Origin: Hirudinaria manillensis
Lineage: Eukaryota > Annelida > Clitellata > Hirudinida > Hirudinidae
Direction: 5' to 3'
Length of the DNA: 64,000 nucleotides
Assembly: GCA_034509925.1 (NCBI GenBank)
Contig: CM067531.1
Location: 8,984,319-9,048,318, forward strand
The stretch's first letter is position 1, and the number at the start of each line of letters is the position of its first letter. The notes beneath the pieces are model-generated. The model saw only the letters and a list, made by a program, of their open reading frames with translations. It searched no databases and had not been told where the DNA came from. Below are positions 32,140-43,889 of the stretch, piece by piece. A program made the translations under genes and the position numbers.

Positions 32140-35100
32140 ATGAATGCATCAATTCCGAGGAAATGGCACACTTTTCCAGGAAAAAATAAATTTTTTTGCG
32201 ATGGTCGAATTGTTACTAGCAATCAACAGTCTGTCTTCCTGCTGACTCTCTTTCTCATTATTGGAGTTACTGTTTTATTCTTCGTCTTCGAGTTAGTTTA
32301 ATACAATATAAGTATGAAACTTAGGTATTGCAGCATTTAAAGTCAAAATATTATTAAGCTTATTCACCAAAATGAATTAATCTTTTATGAAGAAGCTTAA
32401 TTTCAAACACAATTATAACCTCTAGAATTTATGAACCAAGTAATCATTGTTTATGTTATTTCATTTAGCACTATGGTCACTACGTTGTTTGAGATATATA
32501 TGTATATTGTATGCTAAATTCAAAATCAAAAAAGTAGTATTTTCAATTCTTTGTTCCAACTTTTCTATGTTACTTGATAGAATCAGTTAATTTCAGTTCT
32601 CCATACCTAGCAGAGAGGCTCACTCTTGCCATCCCAATCATCGATGGAGTGGTGTTCCTGTTCTTGATGCTCTTCCTTTTCAGGACCAGCTGGACTGATC
32701 CGGGCATTATTCCCAGGGCCACTCCAGATGAAGCGATATACAATGAAAAAATGATTGGTATGCCTTTTGTATGTGTTTTTTGTGTTTGTTGCATGACCAG
32801 ACTCTTTCTGCCCATTGAATGGGCAGCATCTTTATCCACTAGTTGTTTTGCAGTGATATACTCATATAACTATGATATTCCCCTAATTAACTAATATTAT
32901 TATTCCTAGTATTGTTGAACCTCAGTAATGGATTCAAACTCATGTCATTGGTTCTCATCTATTCCAATTGACCCCAACTTTTCATTGGCAGATCGCATGA
33001 TACTGAGTGACATCTACCAACCCCCGAGAACGATGGAGGTCGTCATCAACGGCATTCCGACCAAACTCAAGTTCTGCACCACGTGCAAGATATTCAGGCC
33101 GCCGAGGGCCTCTCACTGCAGTGTCTGCGATAATTGTGTTGGTGAGTCCCATCTGTAAATTTTGAATAAATTACTCAAAATAATATATAGAATGTTCCAT
33201 AATCTGTCCACTATGTCCACAATTATATTAGTCCAGGAATAGTACTACAATAACAATAGTTATAATAACAACACCATTATTAATAATAATAATAATAATA
33301 CTAATAATAGTTATGCTACAATGTTCCTTCTTAGAGAGGTTTGACCATCACTGTCCATGGGTGGGCAATTGCATTGGAAAGCGAAACTACAGGTATTTCT
33401 ACTGGTTCCTGGTCTTTGTCACAATTGACTGCTGCTACATACTGGCCTTTTCTGTCACTACTCTTGTGCTCAGTCAGTCGTTTCTCTACTTATTAAAGAC
33501 CAATAAAATTAATAAATATTTGTAATAATGTCATACTGGAAATATTATTATATATAATATTATTATATTATATTATATTATTATAATACTGTTATTATAA
33601 TGTTAAAGTTGATGATGGATTAAGTACTAATAATAAAAATTAGGATAAATTTAGGTTTACCGATGATTTTGTCTTGGATCCCAGTAATACTGGAATATCC
33701 ATTATCCATACATAATATCCTGTGTTTAATGAACTTGATATAATATGTGTACAAAGCAGTCCTTAATTATATAGCAAGTAATATTAAGATACAACAGGTT
33801 TATTTTTGCATTTGTAAACTTGTAAGTGAAATTCAATGCATTTCCATGCAGGGTCATTACAAAGCGACTTCGTGGATGCATTGAAGAAATCCCCGGGAAG
33901 ATATCCTTTGGTTCTTGTGATAAGCTTGTGAATCTAGCAACTATGTGTGACTATCTAGCCATTTCTCTACCATCATCATCATCATTGCTGATGTTGTTGA
34001 CAAACGTTTAATATATTGATTGTGAAATAATGATTGTCACTTAAAATTGAACCATTCTTTCCCTAATCATTGGAAATTGTTGTTCTGTTGTTTACCTTGA
34101 TTTGAGATTCACCATAATAGAGGCAGTTGTTTGTTTCATAGCTCTGTGGAGCGTTGTAGGGCTGACAGGCTTTCACACGTTTCTTGCTTCTTGCAACATC
34201 ACGACTAACGAGGATGTGAGTTCTTTAATTTAATTTAAAAAGGTGAAAGAAAGATGTTTGATGATGATGATGGTGGTGGTGGTGATAATGGTGATGATGA
34301 TCAAACAAACTGTTTATCACCAGAAGATTATGACAACTAGAAGTTAAGCAACACATTTTAAAAACTTGTTGAAATACTTCTTTTAAAATGTCCTACGTCA
34401 GTATCAGTCAACTTTTGTGTGAATCCATAGTTTTAAAAACCAGATAAAGAATCTTTACTCAAAGTCTGGACAGAAGAATCCATTCAGTAGAGGGTCTGTG
34501 ATGAAGAACTACTGTGAAATCATCTGTGGTCCTCTTTCTCCAAGGTAATGTAACTTCAATTGCTGCCTATAGGCATTCTTTATTTCTTATATTGACTACC
34601 TCAATAATGCCATCTTTATATAATCTAATGTGATTAATTTCTTCATTACTGTCTTGAATTTTTTTGTTTTGTTATTCTTATATATACCTTGAGAGTCCCA
34701 AGAAATAAATTCATAAGTTAATTAATATTCTACAAGTCTGCAAGTGAGATGGATGGATGGATGGATGGATGGAAGTGGCAAGTGGCAACCATGACATCAA
34801 CAGAAGATATCCTTATTTTATTTATTTACAAATAACTTTTCATTACCTTCGCTCACATTTTCTCAGCCTCATCGACAGTCGGGGAATTCCTGTCGACAGT
34901 TCTGCCGTCATTTTCCCAACCAACTTGTCGCAGCAAAATCCGAACTCGACCAGTCACCTGGTGACGCCCTCTCATCCGTTGCCCAACAGCAATTATTACT
35001 TCACTCCGCACAAGGGCACTCCGGCTCCTGCCCTTTACCAGGAGACCGCAGGAGGTCTGGGACTGACTCGCCACAACAACAATCCCATCGCGACCCAGCC

Positions 35101-35182
35101 TAAGCTGTATCCAGACGTCGTAACGCCTCGAGATGTCAATCCCGTCACCGTAAGCCAATCAAATGTTGGAGATCAAATCTAG
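32140..35182 (+). CDS. DHHC palmitoyltransferase of the ZDHHC9/14/18 (ERF2) class, 391 residues
   Basis: Eight exons join in frame: 32140-32291, 32597-32757, 32992-33141, 33335-33472, 33852-33916, 34123-34215, 34444-34544 and 34867-35182. The protein starts [14 protein letters not shown] and FFCDGRI as in this subclass. It has two membrane helices, the DPG motif in [16 protein letters not shown], then the Cys-rich domain ([46 protein letters not shown]) with the DHHC box at 158-161. Two further helices and the TTxE motif TTNE at 249-252 follow. A disordered tail (SLIDSRG start) ends the protein. The family attaches palmitate to cytosolic cysteines of proteins such as Ras in Golgi and endosomal membranes via an autoacylated Cys161; this class normally works with a GOLGA7-type partner. 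The ATG was chosen because the frame upstream lacks one. No defects are seen. Confidence 0.95.
34749..34772. repeat. GGAT tetranucleotide repeat in the last ZDHHC intron
   Basis: Six GGAT units in tandem. Confidence 0.9.
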
Positions 35183-38100
35183 TCGGAGGTCACAATTCAT
35201 GCTTCGATGATGCAGAGAAGGGCTCGGCAACCTATTCGTTCTTCTGTTTCTCCCTCCGTTTCTGATTCCAATGACGACAAGAGTTTAAAAGCTTTGGACC
35301 GATTCGATGTTTACTTTTTTTTATGTTAATAATCGGTTTTATTAATTGATTTATTTTCTATAGATTAATGTTAATTTGGGCTTAACCTGCATAATGCTGT
35401 CGTTACATTTGGGATCATTTCAGTAGGATATTTTCACTCTATGATAAATGTATTGTGCTGAGCGACAAAAAAAAAATGCTGGCCAATGGTCCTGAGAGGT
35501 TGTATTAATTTTGGGTTGTCTGCCCGTGCATTCCCGTTTCTAATTGGCTGTTTTCAGATGTTTGGCATAAATTATGCGGCTCATGTGCGAGGCAGTGAAG
35601 AACCAATTGTGTTTTATAGGCATACCATTTTTTTATCACAGGCAACAAGCAACTACGGTCGAACATTTTCAACGTTTTGTTTATAGGTTGGAGATTTTTA
35701 GCTGAAACTTCCGTTGCACTCCAAACTTGGATGCAGATTGTACACTCAACATGTTGTACATTCAACACATTGTCTTCTCTTTCATTGACTCGGACCTCAG
35801 TGTTATCAACATCCTTTCTTTAGAAGGTTTCCTCCTCAAATAATTAGCCGTTAGGAATAACTCCACTCTGCCAAACGAGCTGTGCTATAGCAACAACTGG
35901 ACTTTTATTATTTATATCACTTGCTGCTCACGGGCTTTTCCCAATGTATATTTTTAGTGCTCAATCTTTTATTAATCACCTATGCATCTCAGGTGAACAA
36001 TTCTTTCTGATGCTCTTGCCAGTGCAATTTATCGGTGGTCGTTTGTGACTTTGGCGCATAGGCACGAATTCAATTGTTGATGACCTTTGAACCTCCGAAC
36101 GTTTTGCAATGCAATCAAAATCTGCTTAATCAAGGCTTAATCTGTTTATTTTTTTTTTAAATATGAAAAATTGTTGGTTCTTTTTTTGTTTAAATTTTCT
36201 TTTAATCCTTTATTCACTTTTAACCACCTGCAACATCATCATCCTCTATGCACTTGAGTTTCGTTTTGAGTTTTCAATGCGAATTTTGTATCGATTTGAG
36301 TAACTTGAAACAGATTAACATACTTTCAATGACTGCCCTTTGATTTCAGGGTCGACGGATCAATGGCCGATCGTTTGCGATTTGATTGTGCAAGAATTGT
36401 TGGGCACAATTTAATTTGTATTGATTGTGTACAGATATCAAGTTGTAGATTTGTGTGGATATTGGTTGTTTACTAATGACTTTTATGCACACATGATTGC
36501 TTTACACTGCAGGTTTTTTTATGGGACAACTATTGACATTTGATTGCTTTTCACTCCAAATTGTGTTATTTATTGAGGAATTAAAGTAATATTTTTTATT
36601 ATTAAAGTAATATTTACTCACTAATCACTGCCAGCATGAATGATGCTTTGATGATTAATTGTCTGTGGTCAGCTTTATTAAAATTCTTAAATTATGGACC
36701 ATGTAATTTATTCTTAATTAAAGACCAAAATAGATATCTCTTTTTTTCTTAATCACTTATATTTACAAATGTAAATGATAACAGTCTTGTCTGTTCTTAT
36801 ATAAGTACATAATGACTGCTTTCTGTACCTTATAATCAAAACAGGTTGCTAACATCAAGTTTATTAACCTCCTGACGTTTACATGCGACTTTGATTACTT
36901 TGATAAATAATCGATTAATAATCTCCGTGATTTCAACGTGTACCGTGTTTTGGAACATTATTCCTTTTGGTGATGCAATGTCATTGCAGTGGAGTTTTTT
37001 TTTTCTTTTATCTTTTGCTGCTAAATTGACTTGCACGAATCACTTAAAGCCCTTTGACGGTTTAAATTCAATAGGGGGCGCATGTGTCGGACTTCATATG
37101 TTCATGCAGAGTTGGCCTTCATTACAAAGGATCAAACTGCAGTATTTTTTTGACACGCAGACTTGTTTTCTTTTTTCGATGGCCATTTCGATTGCATTTG
37201 ATTGTTTTGTAAGCATTTTGGTACTTTGCCTTTTGAGACATCCTGCCATCTTTGACTTTGAGACAGTTTTGTATCAAAGTTCATATCCAGGAGATAAGTG
37301 CGTAACTTTGTGGTTTTGATGATATTAGTTATTTTGTCGCTAAATCTCTGAAATCAAAAATTTCGAAACATCTTCAGTCTGGGAGCATTTGAGGAACAAT
37401 ACAAAGAATCATTTGTTTTTAACCGGGCATCGAAAAATAGCTTCGGCTAGGAATACTCACAACATTTATGTATAGATTCTTTAAATAAAATTTTAAGACC
37501 CCTGACTGCTTCAGAGACACAAACATTGAACCAGCCTCAGGACAGTCCAAACTACAAAATAAAACCTCGGGCCCTGAGAGACCCGCCTATTAACATTAGT
37601 TTCAACCGAGCAGGGCTAACCGCCCCACCCCTCCCGATAAAATACGAAAGCAAGTACGCACAACACGAGGTTGCTTGAATGCAGTCTGGACGACAACACA
37701 TTTAGGCCCATTAAGCGATGTTAGCAAAGGTGTTTTATGAAAGTTATAATCTGCGTCAAAGATTTTCTTTTAAAATGCTTTCATTGCATCATAAATATTT
37801 ATAAAGAACGCAATTTGTTTTTTATCGTAAGTGGCTTGAATAATTATCTTCATGCATTGATAATTTGTTAAACAACCTTCGAATAGTCACTAGGTGGCTT
37901 ACTGGGTGCAGTAGGGCTGGGATCTCGGTACATGATTTAGTTGTTGTCTCAATCATTGAAATTAAATAATTTAAAATCAAAATTTATATGTAAACTTACC
38001 TTGTTCGTTTCTATCGGAAACATACTTTCCAAACTAGAAGCCTAATAATCCATTTTGTCTCAAAAATGTCCATCATTATCGCCAACAATCCAGCTCCAAT

Positions 38101-39022
38101 CATTTGTAATAAGATTTAAATGTACATCAATATGAAAGATAATCCCATACTTTTTTAACCACAACAACTTTCAGCCAGTAATATTACAAATAAATTGTTT
38201 ACTTCTAAACAATGGCTGAAGAAGATTACCTAATAAAAACTAACTAACGAATTATATGCAACTCTAGCCTTTACCAGGTTGACCTTATGCTAAACAAACT
38301 AGAAGACCTTTATAATGCATAGCACTTGATTTTTTAAAAGCATTTCTCAAGTTGATATAAATGCATATAAATTAGTTTAAGGTAGCATATGCTGAATAGA
38401 TTTTACAGTGTACACCAATTATTTTATCCATTTTATCACAACAGGAAGAGTCTAGTGACTACTGGACATTTTTGGGGGGATGTGTGACAGAAATGTTGAG
38501 AAAGTAAGACAAATTTCTATAAATCAACAAAACACCTAAAGTGGCCTTATAGTTTGCAACCTCTTTCAAGCAGGTATGACACAACTTGTAAAATAAAATT
38601 TTATAGCTTCAACTTGGAGCAGTGAGCCCTCATAGCTGGGTTTGTCAATGGAAATAGATGTTCGTGAATATCAAAACTGATGAGGCCATAAAGGTATTTG
38701 TATAACTAATTATTGAACAGTCCTCCAGATGTATTAGAGGATTTAAGTACAGCATGATACAGCCATCATGGATTTGTTGAAATTTTGTGACTTCTTTCAA
38801 GCTTGTTAATTAGATACTGGAGATGGGGTACCAGAATGAATTATGAATCATTCACAAACGTTACTGTTTAATTTGTGTATTCCACGTATTTTATATTGTC
38901 AAGACTGAATTCCAATATTGGATTGGTTTTGAGAATTTCACTTTAAAAATGGAATGAACATTTGATGGATTTATTTGGCATACCTTAAGCAAACAATATA
39001 AATCTAGTGATTCAAATATTTA
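35183..39022. other. Gene-poor interval after ZDHHC
   Basis: The first part is presumably ZDHHC 3' UTR. A plus-strand frame at 36891-37319 (142 codons, from an ATG near 36987) encodes a hydrophobic sequence beginning MSLQWSFFFLLSFAAK, but no homology is recognised and codon use looks random. Nothing else is supported. Confidence 0.55.
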
Positions 39023-39648
39023 TATCAAAACTTATTGAAATTCTAGCCATTGTATTGGCTAGCACTTCACCCAAGTTCAGATTGATTTTCATCTGCTTCC
39101 AATATGACGGCCAGACAAGACAAAATCATGTCTGGTGCTTTTAGGAAGGCCTGATTTTGACACCAAAACAAATATATCAAAACTTATTGAAATACCAATC
39201 ATAAAGAGAATGACACTTCACCCAAGTTAAGACTCGTTTATCTACTTCCAATTTGACGGCCAACAAAGAGTTATATCTTGCTGGTGCTTTTAGGAAACTT
39301 ATGTATTAACATATATTGTATCAAAACTTATTGAACTGCCAGTCACCAAACAGACTGACACTTCACCCAAGTTAAGACCAAATGATTTACTTCCCGTACG
39401 ACATCAACCTGGTTTTACACCCAGTTTGTTTCCTAAGGGAAGGACTTCCAATATGACAGCCACATCAGAGTTACATCTTGCTGGTGCTTTTAAGAAACTT
39501 ATGTATTAATATATATATATATTGTATCAAAACTTATTGAACTGCCAGTCACCAAACAGACTGACACTTCACCCAAGTTAAGACCAAATGATTTACTTCC
39601 CGTACGACATCAACCTGGTTTTACACCCAGTTTGTTTCCTAAGGGAAG
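39023..39648. repeat. Tandem array of related units (about 145-206 bp), the last two nearly identical
   Basis: The phrase TATCAAAACTTATTGAA recurs at 39023, 39175, 39319 and 39525. The two last copies share 124 bases (39319-39442 and 39525-39648) that appear identical. They are separated by a segment resembling 39248-39318 (ACTTCCAAT, TGACGGCC, CTTGCTGGTGCTTTTA). The older copies are diverged. The array looks like local tandem duplication rather than a dispersed transposon. Confidence 0.9.
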
Positions 39649-41700
39649 AACAATATCAAGCGCGAGTAAAAACCTGCGGATATTGCTGGATATCACAAAA
39701 AATATTACACCACGTCAGTCCTATCGATCGAAATGTGTCCACTTTGCGACACTAAATTGTAGGTTCATCACACGTGGCTACAAAATATCAAACATCTAGC
39801 AAATTCTAATCAAATTCATTTTCTATTGCTTAACAATTACTCTAGATGCAGGCTAGATATGAAGACCAAATATATATCAAATTACGACATAACAGAATAA
39901 ATATCGTAACAAACGATCGCCGCACACGAACGAAAGACCAAAGCCTTCGCTATTCGAAGATACGGAAGTCAGAAAGGATTAAGCATTAGAACATAATTTG
40001 GGAACATAGCATAATTAGTTATGTTAAAAAATTATGTTTTATTTATTTTTTAATTTTAAATAATAATATATTTGAATTTACAAAAATTATTACATAGAAA
40101 TTAAATATTAAATAAAATGTTAATATTAAACCGTTATATTGAATTATATTGTATGGTAAAAACATTTAATAAAAATGAAAATATAAAGAAATTATTTAAA
40201 ATTAGCAACCATTAATGTTAAATAATTTTAATAAAAAATTGACCTTTATAAATAGTACAGGAAACAGGGTTTCGATGCTAATGTTTTTTTTAATTACAAT
40301 TCCGTCAGGTCATATTTATATAATATTTATATAATCCTCTTTTACCCTCCTTCCATAATATTTATATAATCCTCTTTTACCCTCCTTCCATGGCCGAACT
40401 CATCAACAATCTCGCCAGCATCACCTTTCCTGAGCATGATTGGAGCTGGCTGGAGAAGAATGGAGTCTGATTGAGAGTTCTGAACCAAGATAGCAGAGTC
40501 GTAATTGGGGAGGGAGGCAAGGGAAGACGTCTCCCTCCTTGAGTGGCCGTGTCCCCCTGACTTTATTGTCACGAAGCAAATGATTATCAAATTATCCGAT
40601 TGTCCCCTGGAAAATGTTGAATTAACGTTTCTAGAAAATATTTCATCTTGTTTTACTTTTTTGATAATGGAAACGTGCTTATCATTAATTAAAATCGAAG
40701 TAATTTACCGAATGTTCCGGGCAAGTAAACATTCGCGCACTTACGAAGCTCCGACTGAACTCTGTTGGACTTTAATTGAGATCACTACTACTATGATGAT
40801 GAAGGGATGAGTTGATTATGATGGAAGTAGGCAGTGGAGTAGATGAACATTATGTAGTCGCTACATGGATGCTATCTGGTAAAATCGAATAACACGTGTT
40901 AAATTGGACCACCTTGTTTCGATAATTAAATTTCCATTAATTTTCGCTGAGGTTGGATAAGGGAAGTCGGTGATGGCTGATGACATCATCGAGATGGTGA
41001 TGATGACGACGACGATGTTGATGACGACTAGAAATCCTAGTTCGAAATGATACACTTTCGCCCAACATTGTGTGTCCAATTTCTTATAAGTTGTTTACCC
41101 CAGATTGTTATCCACATGTTATTGACCGTCCTTCAGTCTATCCGTCAGCAGTAGATCATCCAATTGTCCTGGCTTTGACCCCAGAGATAAGACCTGGCAT
41201 AATGGCCCGGTGGAAAGGAAATATTTTTACGAGTCCCATTAGTCAGGTGACCTTTCGAGGGGGAGAAATTTTATGACCCCGTGGGCTTTCCAGTTGATCT
41301 GAAAAGAACTGCCCCCTTGGAGAGTGTTGGGATTGGTGAGGGGATTTGCTGGAAAGAGAAGAAGATGATGATGACGACGATGATGACAGTGATGGATGAT
41401 GTAGTGATAACAGTCATGATTGTATTGTAAAATGATAAGGTATGGATTATGTTTCGTGATGAGGATAACTATGATGTTGATGATGTTGTGAAGACGTCGT
41501 CTTTTTGCAATGTTTGATAACGATCGAGCTTTTGAAGAGATATTTGTTCGCACTGTTACGAGAGACGGCATCGTTTCGAGGTGTACTCAATTCCATTTCA
41601 CCAAAATGAAGATGATGACTACAACTACAATTGGTGATAAAGCCGATGATCATATCATAGTCAGTTGATTACACATGTCCTCGATCGACCTCGATATGGC
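39649..41700. other. Gene-poor interval with a 35-bp tandem duplication
   Basis: It contains the 35-bp duplication at 40322-40391 and, on the minus strand, an 82-codon frame at 40342-40590 with coding-like composition (Ser/Glu/Gly rich, SGGHGHSRRETSSLASLPN) that may be a single exon of an unseen gene. No neighbouring exon was found. Confidence 0.45.
40322..40391. repeat. Exact 35-bp tandem duplication
   Basis: Two consecutive copies of the unit beginning AATATTTATATAATCCTC and ending CCTCCTTCCAT, with no differences seen. Confidence 0.95.
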
Positions 41701-41721
41701 TTTCACATTACCCATCTCAGG

Positions 41722-41729
41722 TATATAAA
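41722..41729 (+). promoter_or_regulatory. TATA-box-like element
   Basis: GGTATATAAAACACAGGG is a good TATA match on the plus strand. No clear coding exon begins in the next few hundred bases, though the netrin gene lies downstream. Its function is unproven. Confidence 0.3.
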
Positions 41730-43213
41730 ACACAGGGAGAATGAACACTCGTATATCCTTCCAACCAAAAATAAAAACGTCGTTCTTGTGATAACCTGAA
41801 GTAACCGCCATAGCGTCTGACGCCTCAGCGATCCCTTAAGGAGACCGCAGTCGCTAGGGTCGCTAGGATGATAAGAGCCTTCATTGACACCATTGAAATG
41901 CTAACTGGAGAACATTTCAACGTGTTTCTTCGAGATAAGGAAGCTGTGATGAACTCCGTCTGCTCTGCTGGGAAATTTCTTGAAAGGTTTAAGCTGATGA
42001 CTATTTCTTGTGTCGCCATTTCCGACTATTCTAAGTTTAGATTTAAAAGTGCAAAAGAACGAAACTTAACGCTTAAAATGTAAAATTGGTCAATAATTGT
42101 AATTCGAGTCATCCCATTAAATCGTTATAAATAAAATCGGGTAGTCGTTAGAAATCGTGCTGTTCAGTCGATAGAGTTCTTCCTTAACGATTAACAACAA
42201 CAACAACAGCAGCAGCAGCAGCAAGAACATCAATAAAAACAACAACATTATCATTATCTAAGATTCCCACGGTGCTTTGTAGAACACGAAATGGCCGCAG
42301 AAGATTACAAAGCACTACACCAGGTGTTCGTAAATTTACACATCTCCCTTTACACTCTAGCAGACGTAATGTCACAGTCTTCGGTCACGCTCCATTGATC
42401 ACGACCGAACTTCTTCCGTGTCGTCACGCTTGATTGATTTCCCACCCGGTCTCCCCCTGGAGATAACCGGAGGGCGCTCGAAGAGAGATAGCGAGCACTT
42501 AAAGGAGGGACGGCTTGAAGGAGAGAGCTGTTGACAACGGAGGGGAGATGGATAAAATGGAGATGGAACTGCAATTCCGCGTCAACGATTTCCAGTGCTA
42601 CTTTGGAATTTCAGCTCTTCAACTGCCGAGGTAGGAGCTCTTTGGTCTTCCGTAACACCTTCTATCATTCCTGATAATATATATATATATATATATATAC
42701 AAATGAATATATAATCATTTTAAATATTGACCCATTGCAAGTCACAAAATTTTCAAAAGAAAAAGATAAAGGTAAAATATATCAAAAATCTTTATTTATT
42801 ATTATTTTATAACAATTTATATTTAATAAGTATATTTAATATTGATATATTATAATTCCCACCTGCAGCTTATTTGCGATGTTTATTATATCATTGACTT
42901 GAGTTGGTATTTATTTTGGTCACGTGGAAACTATTAGCAACGGAGTAATTTTTGGATTAATAAATATTAATTATTATATTTATATCATAATATTAATAAT
43001 AAATAATAAATATTAAACGTGTCTAAACTGAGTAAATGATTTCTTCAATAAACTCTTTCCGGCTTTTGTCGCTAAGAATGCCCTGAGGATGGTTTCGTTA
43101 TTTTGGAATTTATTAATTTTTTTTTGCTATTTTAAAAAGTAAAATCAAATAAATTGCAAATAATAAGACTAAATACTGTTGCAATTATCACATCCGTATT
43201 TATAAAGTATTTA
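41730..43213. other. Region upstream of netrin, with possible 5' noncoding exon
   Basis: A GC-richer stretch at 42330-42630 ends in a donor-like GAG|GTAGGAG and contains ATG at 42548, opening a 28-codon frame. With the strong acceptor at 43805 this could be a netrin 5' exon carrying a short upstream frame that stops right after the junction. CAA/CAG triplets lie near 42189-42223 and an (AT)n run at 42676-42702. Confidence 0.35.
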
Positions 43214-43216
43214 TCA

Positions 43217-43217
43217 C

Positions 43218-43292
<75 letters not shown>

Positions 43293-43296
43293 GAGT

Positions 43297-43337
<41 letters not shown>

Positions 43338-43417
43338 ATTATTATTATTATTGTTGTTGTTATTATTATTATTTTTGTTATTATTATTATTATTATTTTT
43401 GTTGTTAATGTTTGTTG

Positions 43418-43467
<50 letters not shown>

Positions 43468-43500
43468 TTTGTTGTTGATGTTGTTATTGTTATTATTATG
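43217..43500. repeat. Long ATT/GTT microsatellite upstream of netrin
   Basis: About 280 bases of nearly uninterrupted ATT triplets with GTT and TTT variants. It would lie in the first netrin intron if the 5' exon is real. The frames it opens are artefacts. Confidence 0.97.
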
Positions 43501-43889
43501 TTAATTAAATGAGACATTCATATGGGTATGTTTTTACTTGCAATCTACAAGAAATGACTTGTCACGAACATTTAGAACAGTTTGTTCCTTTACCTTGTAT
43601 GTATAAGTTTAATTAAATCATTCTAGCAATCGTACATTCCCTTATTATCTGTGGTCAGCTCAAAGATTTAATTTGCTAATGCAATGTAAAAGTGTAAGGC
43701 ACTAACATTTGTATTTTTTATTTCCTATTTCGTATTTCGTATCTCGTTCACGGAGTCATTAAATCGTTTTGTACTCAACATTGACTCATTTTTTTTTATC
43801 TCCAGATAATTTTATTTTTCAAATGAATTTCGTGTCCCAATTCGAATTGTGGACTTTATTTTGTCAAGAATAACAATTATATTTTGAAG

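Noticed and set aside
36891..37319. 142-codon plus-strand frame with a hydrophobic start
   Set aside because: No homology, no splice context, and random-looking composition in AT-rich DNA; possibly ZDHHC 3' UTR or spacer.
43200..43517. Frames of 73 and 105 codons of Ile/Asn on both strands
   Set aside because: Pure translation of the ATT/GTT repeat.
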